Assembly (NCBI GenBank): GCA_002439095.1
Contig: DJOT01000021.1
Span: 62,001-126,000, forward strand
Length of the DNA: 64,000 nt
Direction of reading: 5' to 3'
DNA from: Bacteroidales bacterium UBA6431
GTDB lineage: Bacteria; Bacteroidota; Bacteroidia; Bacteroidales; UBA932
A program made the position numbers and the translations under genes. The notes below the pieces were generated by a model. That model was not told where the DNA came from. It did not search any database and saw nothing but the letters and a program-made list of their open reading frames with translations. Positions within the stretch are counted from its first letter, which is position 1, and every line of letters begins with the position of its first letter. Positions 1 to 7,243 of this stretch are shown in pieces.

Positions 1-2471
1 TCAAGCGGCCTGATGCAGAGTTCGGCGAGCCCGTCAGGTCCTGTTGTAACAGGCAGGGTGACGGTGTCAACCTTCACTCTCCTTGCCACGGTAGGGTAGT
101 ATATGCTGTAGATGTTTTCAGGATTCTCATTGAGCCGTTCGTTGAATTTCACTTCTTTTGAGGCGCTGCCTTGGAATCCGGCTTCGTATCTGTGTGGGGT
201 GCCTTTGAATGCGAGGGTCGTTTTCACGGCTATGTGTACCTTGACTTCATTTGTTCCTTCCGGCAGCCGCAGCCTGTATCGCAGTTCCGCGCCTTCTGCC
301 GGCTGTGTATATGGCATCAGCGCCACCCCGCTCAGGGTCCTGCCCATGTACGGTATTACTGTCCATTCTGTGCCCGTTGTGGCGGTGGCACTATAATAGT
401 GCTCGGCCTCCATCGCGGTGTATCCGGTGCCTGTCAGGCCGAAGCTGAATCCTCCCGGAGTGCCTGCGTCCATGCGCTTGACTTCAGGCATCGTGTTGGC
501 GGGGAAGTCGTCATTCCAGTTCGTGTAGCCTATGTGCTTCTGGGTCATCATACCGTCCCATTTTCCCCCGGACATCACCTTGTTGTAGTCGTGTTCCAGT
601 TCGGCGTCGCGCTTGAAACAGGCTTCCACCTTGTCCGCCCAGATGTTGGCTGCCGGGTCACCGTGCTCGTAGAGGTAGCGGTTCATAGCTTGGGCGTAGT
701 ACATTTCATATATGTTGCTCATGGCCTGGACCGGGAAGAGAATGAGCTGCTTGTAGGCATCGCGGTATTGAGGCTTGAGCGAGAGATACTGTCTGAGCGC
801 GTCGGTCTCAAGGCCCTTGAATTCGTCTGTGACCTGCTTGAACTCCCCTGTCTTGAGGTTATAGGTCCTGCTGTCCAGCATCTCGGCAGTGATCCGCCCC
901 GCATACTTGCTGTAGAGGTTGAGTATCCGGGCCGCCTCCTCTGCCTGGGCGTCTCCGAACTGCTGGCGGCAGAACTCTACTGTATGGTCGAGAAGGTTGG
1001 CGGCGGAGAATTTCTCCGGATTGCGGGCGATGTCCATGTATAGCGTGATAGGGTATTCCATCGGTTTGAGGTCTCCGACATTCAGCACCCAAAGCCTGTC
1101 CACACCGTAGCCGTATGCGAGCTGCAGCTGTTCCCATAGATTCTGTATCGGGGTGACATTGAGCCATTTGCTGTTGCGCGGCGCGCCCACGTAGTCGACG
1201 TGGTAGTACAGGCCCCAACCGCCGCTGCGTTTCCTCTCTTCGGCGTTCGGGAGCTTGCGGACATCGCCCCAGTTGTCGTCTGACACGAGGATTGTCACAT
1301 CGTCGGGGACACGCAGCCCTTTGTCGTAGTAGCTCTGGACTTCTTTGTACAGGGCCCAGAGCTGTGGACGTTCGCTTGCCGGCCGTCCGGTCTCTTTGGC
1401 GATGATTTTCCGCTGGTTGGCTATGATGCGCTCAAGGAGGGCTATGGTCTCCTCGTCCCGCGGCACATATTCGTCATCGTGCCCGACCCTGCCTCCCATC
1501 GGCGCGTCACCGTCTCCGCGCATGCCGATGGTGATGATGTCTTCAGTGTTCTTTGCGCGCCGGATGCCTTCGCGGAAGAAACGGTCAAGTGCCTTCTGGT
1601 TGGTCTCGTAGTCCCACGGTCCGTCTGCGCCATGGCGCCTTACCCATTCCTGATGGTTGCGGGCCATCGGCTCGTGGTGAGATGTCCCCATTATGACGCC
1701 CATCTCATCGGCTGTCTTGCTATTGAGCGGGTCGTCCGCGTAGAAGGACCAGCCCCACATTGCAGGCCAGAGATAGTTGCCTCTCAGGCGGAGGATGAGT
1801 TCGAATACGCGCGCGTAGAACTCGTGCCCGCCGTAGTCCGTCCCGTAGGTGTTTCTGACCCAGGAGGTGAGGCAGGGTGCTTCATCGTTGAGGAAGAGGC
1901 CGCGGTATCTGACGGCCGGTTCGTCCACTGTCCAGGTGCCACGCTTTATGGAGAGGTTGTCGTGATGCTCGATGGGGACATCGGCCCAGTCATACCAAGG
2001 GGACACCCCGATCTGTTCGGAGAGTTCGTAGATGCCGTAGATTGTGCCGCGTTTGTCGCTTCCGGCTATCACGAGGGCTTCATTGGCCTGCTCGACTGGA
2101 TTTTTGACCGTGGTGATGATGTATGTCTCGCGCTTGCCCTTGATGGCGCTGATGTCCAGTTTGCCCGAAGAGACGAGGTCCTTGATGAGTTTGCTGCCTG
2201 CGGAGCCGATGATGATGGCGTTGTTGCCGGGTGTCATTACGAACGGGGGCTCGGTGCCGCAGACCCGTCCGAAATCTTTACGCAGATTACGCACTGCGAT
2301 CTGTATGCCTTCGTAGTCGTTCTTGTCGTATATGATTGGTAGCGGCGTGCCCTCCTCTATGAGGGTGAAACGTGCGCCGTTCAGTTCCGGGAAGGTGAGT
2401 CCATCGTGGTCTTTGGCGCTTACGGGCAGGCTCAATGCCAGCAGGGCTGTCAGAATTAGTGTTCTTTTCAT
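1..2471 (-). CDS. GH115 family glycoside hydrolase (xylan alpha-1,2-glucuronidase type), C-terminus outside window
   Basis: An open frame of 823 codons runs from an ATG at 2471 off the left edge without a stop. The first ~20 residues (MKRTLILTALLALSLPVSA) form a signal peptide, so the enzyme is periplasmic or surface-exposed. Segments such as VRYRGLFLNDEAP, MGTSHHEPMARNHQEW and YGYGVDRLWVLNVGDLKPME are what I recognise as the GH115 core; the visible C-terminal part (from about residue 680) looks like the family's beta-rich C-terminal domain. Known GH115 enzymes remove (4-O-methyl-)glucuronic acid from xylan. No other xylan-utilisation gene is visible, but the neighbouring sequence on that side is missing. 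The family call is from remembered motifs, not a search. Confidence 0.82.
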   Translation of the reverse strand, partial: MKRTLILTALLALSLPVSAKDHDGLTFPELNGARFTLIEEGTPLPIIYDKNDYEGIQIAVRNLRKDFGRVCGTEPPFVMTPGNNAIIIGSAGSKLIKDLVSSGKLDISAIKGKRETYIITTVKNPVEQANEALVIAGSDKRGTIYGIYELSEQIGVSPWYDWADVPIEHHDNLSIKRGTWTVDEPAVRYRGLFLNDEAPCLTSWVRNTYGTDYGGHEFYARVFELILRLRGNYLWPAMWGWSFYADDPLNSKTADEMGVIMGTSHHEPMARNHQEWVRRHGADGPWDYETNQKALDRFFREGIRRAKNTEDIITIGMRGDGDAPMGGRVGHDDEYVPRDEETIALLERIIANQRKIIAKETGRPASERPQLWALYKEVQSYYDKGLRVPDDVTILVSDDNWGDVRKLPNAEERKRSGGWGLYYHVDYVGAPRNSKWLNVTPIQNLWEQLQLAYGYGVDRLWVLNVGDLKPMEYPITLYMDIARNPEKFSAANLLDHTVEFCRQQFGDAQAEEAARILNLYSKYAGRITAEMLDSRTYNLKTGEFKQVTDEFKGLETDALRQYLSLKPQYRDAYKQLILFPVQAMSNIYEMYYAQAMNRYLYEHGDPAANIWADKVEACFKRDAELEHDYNKVMSGGKWDGMMTQKHIGYTNWNDDFPANTMPEVKRMDAGTPGGFSFGLTGTGYTAMEAEHYYSATATTGTEWTVIPYMGRTLSGVALMPYTQPAEGAELRYRLRLPEGTNEVKVHIAVKTTLAFKGTPHRYEAGFQGSASKEVKFNERLNENPENIYSIYYPTVARRVKVDTVTLPVTTGPDGLAELCIRPL

Positions 2472-2544
2472 GTGCAGTTTTGTGTTTGTAGTGTGTAAGA
2501 TACGGATTTTTTGCCTGCCTTGTCGGGGCCCCGTCTGCCCCGTT

Positions 2545-2584
2545 GTAAAGATATTTTACATCTGTTGTAAAGATTCTTTACATC
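2545..2584. promoter_or_regulatory. Two tandem dyad sites (possible activator-binding sites)
   Basis: Two near-identical palindromes, GTAAAGATATTTTACATC (2545-2562) and GTAAAGATTCTTTACATC (2567-2584), lie 22 bp apart, about two helical turns, in the gap between the GH115 gene and the ABC genes. The second contains a perfect dyad around its centre. The equal spacing suggests cooperative binding of a dimeric regulator on one DNA face. No regulator gene is adjacent in this window. Confidence 0.5.
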
Positions 2585-2637
2585 ACGAAAGTAGTGCCGA
2601 TAATGCTAAACTATTTAAAACAAGCGATTTATGTGTG

Positions 2638-2655
2638 TTGGCACGAAGAGTGTTT
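2638..2655 (+). promoter_or_regulatory. Possible sigma-54 promoter
   Basis: TTGGCACGAAGAGTGTTT matches the sigma-54 -24 element (TTGGCACG) perfectly, while the -12 element reads GTGT rather than TTGC. It lies 72 bp before the ABC ATPase start and about 55 bp after the tandem dyads, the arrangement expected for an NtrC-type activator. The imperfect -12 half keeps confidence low. No good TAnnTTTG box was seen in the same gap. Confidence 0.35.
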
Positions 2656-2727
2656 ATTTGTCCGTGTCCCCGTGCAGGTCATCCTTGCGCGGTGCACAAA
2701 AGGAACAAGAACAAACAAATACGCAAC

Positions 2728-3408
2728 ATGATTAAAGTTACAAATCTTACCAAGGTCTTCAGAACTGAGGAAATCGAGACAACGGCTCTCAACGGTGTTT
2801 CATTTGAAATCAAGGACGGCGAATTCGTCGCCATCATGGGCCCTTCAGGATGCGGCAAGTCAACGCTCCTCAACATCCTGGGCCTGCTGGACAACCCTAC
2901 TTCCGGCTCCTATGAGCTCCTGGGGGTGGAGGTGGCCAACCTCAAGGAGAAAGAGCGCACCAAGTTCCGCAAGGGCAATATCGGATTCGTATTCCAGAGC
3001 TTCAACCTGATTGATGAACTCAATGTCTACGAGAACATCGAGCTGCCTCTCCGCTATCTGAACATCTCAGCCGCCGAGCGTAAGGCCAAGGTCACGGAGA
3101 TAATGAAGAGGATGAACATCAGCCACCGTGCCCAGCACTTCCCGCAGCAGCTCTCCGGAGGTCAGCAGCAGAGGGTCGCGATAGCCAGGGCCGTGGTAGC
3201 CGGGCCGAAGCTGATCCTGGCCGATGAGCCTACCGGTAACCTCGATTCCAAGAACGGTAAGGAAGTGATGGACATGCTCAGCGAGCTCAACTCCGAGGGC
3301 ACGACCATCGTCATGGTGACCCACTCCCAAAGGGACGCCGCCGTGGCACAGCGCACCATCGACCTCTTCGACGGCCAGATCGTGAGCGATGTAAAAAATG
3401 AACTGTAA
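2728..3408 (+). CDS. ABC transporter ATP-binding protein (LolD/MacB type)
   Basis: This 226-residue ATPase powers the FtsX-type permease encoded 3 bp downstream. Walker A is GPSGCGKST (about residues 37-45), the ABC signature is LSGGQQQRVAIARA, Walker B is LILADEPTGNLD, and the switch His lies in VMVTHSQ. The length is right for the LolD/MacB ATPase group, which acts in lipoprotein release or mechanotransmission rather than classical substrate import. The frame stays open far upstream, but the ATG at 2728 begins the conserved MIKVTNLTKVF sequence and is chosen. The upstream dyads and sigma-54-like site suggest tight regulation. The substrate is not predictable. Confidence 0.9.
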   Translation: MIKVTNLTKVFRTEEIETTALNGVSFEIKDGEFVAIMGPSGCGKSTLLNILGLLDNPTSGSYELLGVEVANLKEKERTKFRKGNIGFVFQSFNLIDELNVYENIELPLRYLNISAAERKAKVTEIMKRMNISHRAQHFPQQLSGGQQQRVAIARAVVAGPKLILADEPTGNLDSKNGKEVMDMLSELNSEGTTIVMVTHSQRDAAVAQRTIDLFDGQIVSDVKNEL

Positions 3409-3411
3409 AAA

Positions 3412-5808
3412 ATGAACTTTTTCAGACGGCATAACTCTGGCGGGGTCTCCACCATCCTCAATATTTTGGGGATGACGGTGGCTTTCGCCGCTTTCTACAT
3501 CATCCTGGTGCAAGTCCACCACGACCTCAGTTACAACCGCGGGGTCAAGGACGCCGACAGGGTATACATCGTCAGCCTGCCGGACTGGTACGAGGAAGGC
3601 AAGTATATGACGTGGGTGAACCGTCCCCCGTTTGAACAGCTCATATCTTCCTGCTCGGACATTGAGGTTGGCGGGACTGGCCATATCTACGGACAGCAAT
3701 ACAAGATTATTGTAGGGAAGGGGGATTCTGCCCCGGAAGGAGACGAGCCGGCCTTGTCAACGGACGTGTCAAGCCTCAACCCCGGTGCGGCGAAGGCCTT
3801 GGGTGTGGAGTTTGTCAGCGGCAGCGCCGATGACCTCATCTCCTCTGCGACCCTTGCCGTGTCCGAGTCCGAAGCTGCCCGTCTGGGGCTGCATCTCGGG
3901 AGCGAGGTCATATTGAAGCATGGAAGCAACATCAATTTCAGATCCACTGTCAAGGCCATCTACAAGGATGCTCCGCGTAATACGGACCTTGATTCATTCA
4001 AGATGTTCGTTGCCATCGGGGATGAGAGCATAGACAACTGGAGCGAGTGGAGTTACAACTATTTCATCAAAGCCAGAGAAGGTGTCTCCAAAGACGATCT
4101 TGAAAAGGTCGGAGGAGAGATGCTTCTTGGTATTCTGGGACAGGATGCAGACGCTTCCGAAGAGGATAAGGCTGGGCTTGCCAAGAGGTTCAGGCTCCAT
4201 CTGATCCCGTTGGAGAACAGCTATTTCGACCAGTCGGTATCTGATGCTCCCGGAGCTACTGGCAACAAGACCACCACCATGACTCTTCTGGCCGTGGCGA
4301 TTCTGGTCATAGTCATCGCTTTCATCAACTTCATCAATTTCTTCTTCGCCCTTGTGCCGCTGAGGATCCATTCCGTCAACACGCGCAAGGTGCTCGGGGC
4401 TTCGAGGAGCAGCCTTGTTGCCTCTTATGTCATTGATGCAGTGTTGATGGTGGCCGTGTCGCTGGTGCTGTCTGCCGGAGTTGTGCTCCTGTTCCAGCAC
4501 AGCAGTTTCGCTTCTCTGATTTCCTGCTCCACCTCGTTTGCGGCGAACCCCGGGGTTGCCCTGTTTGCCGTGGGGCTCGGACTCATTGTGGCGGTGCTTG
4601 CCAGCCTGTATCCCGCATTCTATATCACCTCTTTCTCTCCGGCACTTGCCCTGAAGGGGAGTTTCGGTGCGAGCCGCAGGGGCAGGGTGTTCCGCTACGC
4701 TCTGGTGGGAGTCCAGTTCTTCATCTCCATGTCCCTTATCATCTGTGCCACATTCATCACCTTGCAGAGGAGTTATATGGTCAAGCACGACATGGGCTTT
4801 GACCGGGAGGAACTTCTCGTAGTGAATGTGAGCAATACGGTGGCGGCATCTTCCGCCGCAGTGCGGGCTCAGTTGCTGGAGAACCCTCAGATCAAGGCGG
4901 TCACTTGGGCCGATGGAGATATCGTGCGCCCGAGCAGGATGGGCTGGGGACGATCCTTCAAAGGACAGCAGATAAGTTTCCAGTGCTATCCTGTGTCGTG
5001 GGATTTCCTTAGATTCATGGGAATTCCGGTAGTGGAGGGACGCGACTTCACGGAGGCCGACGAGCAGAGCGAGAACGGTGTCTTCATATTCAATGAGGCG
5101 GCGAAAAAGGAGTTCGGGCTGACCTTGGATGATAAGGTAGAAGGGCATAGGGAAGAGGCGGAGATTGCCGGCTTCTGCCGGGATTTCAACTTCCGCTCGC
5201 TGCGCGACGGAGTCTCGCCTCTGTGCCTGTATGTGTTCGGGAAGCATCCTTGGCGCAGCTTCAGGACTCTTCTTGTGCGCACAGTCAAGAACGCAGATGT
5301 TCCTACGGTAAGGAAATATGTCGAGGGCATAGTGGAGAAGACGGATCCTTCCATGTCTCCGGAGGATATGGACATTCAGATGCTTGATCAGCAGATACAG
5401 GAGCAGTATCGGCAGGAGTCCATGCTCTCCACGCAGATCGGACTGTTCTCCCTGCTTGCTGTCATCATCTCGCTGATGGGTGTGTTCGGACTGGTGATGT
5501 TCGAGACTGAGCACAGGCGCAAGGAGATTGCCGTGCGTCGCGTCAACGGGGCCACGGTCGGGAGCATCCTGCAGATGTTCAACATGGAGTTCATAAGGAT
5601 AGTGCTCGTCTGCTTTGTCCTTGCCGCACCTGTCAGTTATCTTGTCGTCAGCCGCTACTTGCAGGGCTTCGCCTTCAAGGTGCCGATGTATCTGTGGGTG
5701 TTTGTGATGGCGCTTGCCGTGACGCTGCTTGTCACCGTGGTGGTTGTGACGCTCCGCAGCTACAAGGCCGCCACCGACAATCCTTCGCTGACCTTGCACA
5801 AGGACTAG
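3412..5808 (+). CDS. FtsX-like ABC transporter permease with two MacB/FtsX units
   Basis: The 798-residue membrane protein has an N-terminal membrane segment (about residues 15-35), an extracytoplasmic MacB-type domain, a group of membrane helices near residues 285-430, a second extracytoplasmic domain, and FtsX helices from about 680 to 790. This double MacB_PCD-FtsX layout is the common large permease of Bacteroidota. It starts 3 bp after the ATPase stop, so the two genes form an operon that ends at the strong terminator at 5825. The RRKEIAVRRVNGA segment before the last helices is typical of FtsX permeases. The function is probably envelope lipoprotein or stress-related export; the substrate is unknown. 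Confidence 0.88.
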   Translation: MNFFRRHNSGGVSTILNILGMTVAFAAFYIILVQVHHDLSYNRGVKDADRVYIVSLPDWYEEGKYMTWVNRPPFEQLISSCSDIEVGGTGHIYGQQYKIIVGKGDSAPEGDEPALSTDVSSLNPGAAKALGVEFVSGSADDLISSATLAVSESEAARLGLHLGSEVILKHGSNINFRSTVKAIYKDAPRNTDLDSFKMFVAIGDESIDNWSEWSYNYFIKAREGVSKDDLEKVGGEMLLGILGQDADASEEDKAGLAKRFRLHLIPLENSYFDQSVSDAPGATGNKTTTMTLLAVAILVIVIAFINFINFFFALVPLRIHSVNTRKVLGASRSSLVASYVIDAVLMVAVSLVLSAGVVLLFQHSSFASLISCSTSFAANPGVALFAVGLGLIVAVLASLYPAFYITSFSPALALKGSFGASRRGRVFRYALVGVQFFISMSLIICATFITLQRSYMVKHDMGFDREELLVVNVSNTVAASSAAVRAQLLENPQIKAVTWADGDIVRPSRMGWGRSFKGQQISFQCYPVSWDFLRFMGIPVVEGRDFTEADEQSENGVFIFNEAAKKEFGLTLDDKVEGHREEAEIAGFCRDFNFRSLRDGVSPLCLYVFGKHPWRSFRTLLVRTVKNADVPTVRKYVEGIVEKTDPSMSPEDMDIQMLDQQIQEQYRQESMLSTQIGLFSLLAVIISLMGVFGLVMFETEHRRKEIAVRRVNGATVGSILQMFNMEFIRIVLVCFVLAAPVSYLVVSRYLQGFAFKVPMYLWVFVMALAVTLLVTVVVVTLRSYKAATDNPSLTLHKD

Positions 5809-5824
5809 ATATCAACGAAATACG

Positions 5825-5857
5825 AAAGCGGCCCGCAGATTTTCTGCGGGCCGCTTT
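5825..5857 (+). terminator. Rho-independent-like terminator of the ABC operon
   Basis: A perfect 15-bp inverted repeat (5825-5839 with 5843-5857, three-base loop) follows the permease stop by 16 bp. It is GC-rich in the stem, and A/T-rich arm ends make it usable in both directions. The 70-bp direct repeat of the tRNA island starts in its last three bases. Confidence 0.85.
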
Positions 5858-5924
5858 GCTGCGGAGAGGACGAGATTCGAACTCGTGGTACGGAATAACC
5901 CGTACGTCAGTTTAGCAAACTGGT
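5855..5924. repeat. Left 70-bp direct repeat: tRNA-Ser 3' fragment (att-like site)
   Basis: These 70 bp are identical to 7068-7137. They carry the 3' part of tRNA-Ser in minus orientation: discriminator, acceptor 3' arm, T arm, variable arm, anticodon loop and most of the anticodon stem. The match stops at ACTGGT; beyond it the left copy (TTTATC) no longer matches the tRNA (GGTTTC). The 5' half of the tRNA is absent here, so this is a remnant, not a working tRNA. Confidence 0.92.
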
Positions 5925-5997
5925 TTTATCAAAAGGCAACAATAGTCGGCCGAAATTTCATGAAATGTTTAATTTTGCAATTATAATTACATAAACT

Positions 5998-7011
5998 ATG
6001 GGTTGTAACGATGTTGCAGAACAACACGCCATGACAGAGGGGCAGTTTATAGATGGCATCAAGGAATTGCTTGAGGCGGCCAGAAACAATGTAGTCAAGC
6101 AGGTGAACACCACTATGCTGATGACATACTTCGAGATCGGCCGCAGGATTGTCGAGCAGGAACAGAAGGGAGAAAGTCAAGCGGATTATGGGCAATATCT
6201 GCTCGTGCGCCTGTCGGAGTCTCTTTCTGGGCGTTTCGGGAAAGGATTTTCAAAAAGAAACCTTGAACTGATGCGACAGTTCTACTTGACATATAAGATT
6301 GCGAAATCGACGATTTCGCAATCTCTGAGTTGGACACATTACATAAGGCTGATGCGGATATCCGATCCGAAAGAAAGAGCATTCTACGAGATTGAGGCTG
6401 CAAATAACAACTGGAGTGTGAAAGAACTGAACCGTCAGTTTGATTCAGCTCTTTATCAAAGACTCGCATTGAGCCGCGATAAGGACAAGATTCTTGAATT
6501 ATCAAAGAAAGGACAAGTTGTCGAAAAGCCGGAGGACATATTAAAAGATCCTTATATACTTGAATTCACTGGCCTCAAGGAACTGCCGGAATATAACGAA
6601 AGCAGGCTGGAACAAAGTCTTATAGAGGAACTTCAATCATTTCTTCTCGAACTTGGAAAAGGATTCACATTTGTCGGCAGGCAACAGCGAATAACGATTG
6701 AGGAAGATCATTACTTCGTTGACCTTGTGTTTTATAATAGGCTGCTCAGGGCCTTCGTCTTGGTTGATTTGAAAATAGGTCAGCTGAAGCATCAGGATTT
6801 GGGACAGATGCAGATGTATGTGCATTATTACGACCGCTGCGTGAAACTGCCAGACGAGAATAAGACCATCGGCATTGTCCTTTGCCGAGACAAGAAAGAT
6901 GCCCTGGTGGAAATGACTCTCCCAGATGAGACGAACCCGATATTCGCCAGCAAATATCAAACAGTACTGCCGAACAAGGAGGAACTGAAGGCGCTTATAG
7001 AAAAGAAATAA
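5998..7011 (+). CDS. DUF1016 (YhcG-type) PD-(D/E)XK nuclease domain protein
   Basis: The 337-residue protein has the DUF1016 N-terminal helical domain (about 10-165; EIGRRIVEQEQKG, GRFGKGFSKRNLELMRQFY, SLSWTHYIRLMRI) followed by a PD-(D/E)XK nuclease-like domain with YFVDLVFYN and VLVDLKIG (about 237-257), supplying the Asp...Asp-x-Lys pattern. Family members are widespread and patchy, often near mobile elements or restriction systems; their role is not firmly established. It is the only gene in the tRNA-Ser island. The ATG at 5998 lies a suitable distance after the TAATTTTG box; an ATG at 6031 is an alternative. A perfect 29-bp palindrome sits inside the coding region. Confidence 0.9.
   Translation: MGCNDVAEQHAMTEGQFIDGIKELLEAARNNVVKQVNTTMLMTYFEIGRRIVEQEQKGESQADYGQYLLVRLSESLSGRFGKGFSKRNLELMRQFYLTYKIAKSTISQSLSWTHYIRLMRISDPKERAFYEIEAANNNWSVKELNRQFDSALYQRLALSRDKDKILELSKKGQVVEKPEDILKDPYILEFTGLKELPEYNESRLEQSLIEELQSFLLELGKGFTFVGRQQRITIEEDHYFVDLVFYNRLLRAFVLVDLKIGQLKHQDLGQMQMYVHYYDRCVKLPDENKTIGIVLCRDKKDALVEMTLPDETNPIFASKYQTVLPNKEELKALIEKK
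6296..6324. repeat. Perfect 29-bp palindrome inside the DUF1016 gene
   Basis: Arms of 14 bp (6296-6309 and 6311-6324, AGATTGCGAAATCG and its complement) are separated by one base. The segment encodes about ten residues (KIAKSTISQS) at the junction just before the conserved SLSWTHY motif. Such a long perfect palindrome is unlikely by chance in coding DNA. Confidence 0.9.
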
Positions 7012-7025
7012 AGACTTCACAAAAG

Positions 7026-7069
7026 AAAAAGTCTCAATCTCTTTGAAAATCAAGAGTTTGAGACTTTTT
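7026..7069 (+). terminator. Terminator of the DUF1016 gene
   Basis: Twelve-base arms (7026-7037 with 7058-7069, AAAAAGTCTCAA and complement), with a further inner CTCTT/AAGAG pairing, end in a T run. It lies 14 bp after the stop codon and immediately before the right direct repeat. Confidence 0.85.
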
Positions 7070-7137
7070 TGCTGCGGAGAGGACGAGATTCGAACTCGTG
7101 GTACGGAATAACCCGTACGTCAGTTTAGCAAACTGGT
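7068..7137. repeat. Right 70-bp direct repeat, within the intact tRNA-Ser
   Basis: This copy is identical to 5855-5924 and forms the 3' part of the complete tRNA-Ser gene. Offset between copies is 1,213 bp. Confidence 0.92.
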
Positions 7138-7163
7138 GGTTTCAGCCACTCACCCACCTCTCC
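7075..7163 (-). tRNA. tRNA-Ser(GCT)
   Basis: The reverse strand folds as an 89-nt serine tRNA: acceptor GGAGAGG/CCTCTCC with discriminator G, D arm, anticodon loop TTGCTAA (anticodon GCT), the long variable arm typical of tRNA-Ser (GTACGGG... CCGTAC) and T arm GTTCGAATC. The outermost anticodon-stem pair is C/A. No CCA is encoded. It is the insertion site of the one-gene island. Confidence 0.95.
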
Positions 7164-7196
7164 CCGGTGTCCAGCCCCTGACTATAGGCTGGACGA

Positions 7197-7227
7197 CAAA
7201 GTTACAACAAAATCTTTGTTTTGCAAA
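7197..7227 (-). promoter_or_regulatory. Promoter of tRNA-Ser
   Basis: On the minus strand, TTTG (7224-7227) is followed after 19 bp by TAACTTTG (7197-7204), a full match to the Bacteroidota housekeeping promoter. An 8-bp inverted repeat (GTCCAGCC/GGCTGGAC, 7169-7193) lies between the promoter and the tRNA 5' end. Confidence 0.8.
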
Positions 7228-7243
7228 TATCTTTTGCCGGCTC

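Larger units (their letters stand above)
5855..7137. mobile_element. One-gene genomic island at tRNA-Ser, no integrase
   Basis: Perfect 70-bp repeats bracket a unit whose period is 1,213 bp. It contains one gene (DUF1016/PD-(D/E)XK protein), an upstream TAATTTTG promoter box (5970-5977) and a terminator at 7026-7069. The intact tRNA lies at the 7.1-kb end and the 3' remnant at the other, the signature left by tyrosine-recombinase insertion into a tRNA 3' end. There is no integrase, relaxase or phage gene, so movement would need a recombinase supplied in trans. The insert is visibly more A/T-rich than its neighbours, consistent with transfer. Confidence 0.82.

Noticed and set aside
2323..2727. 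N-terminal extension of the ABC ATPase
   Set aside because: The extension would run through the GH115 start region and the dyad/promoter region; the conserved domain starts at the ATG at 2728.
3994..5799. A 601-codon open frame on the minus strand
   Set aside because: It lies wholly opposite the FtsX permease gene, is rich in His, Arg and Glu as expected for an antisense shadow of GC-rich coding DNA, and has no recognisable domain.
5862..5924. A second tRNA-Ser gene
   Set aside because: Only the 3' part of the tRNA is present; the 5' half, D arm and acceptor 5' strand are missing.
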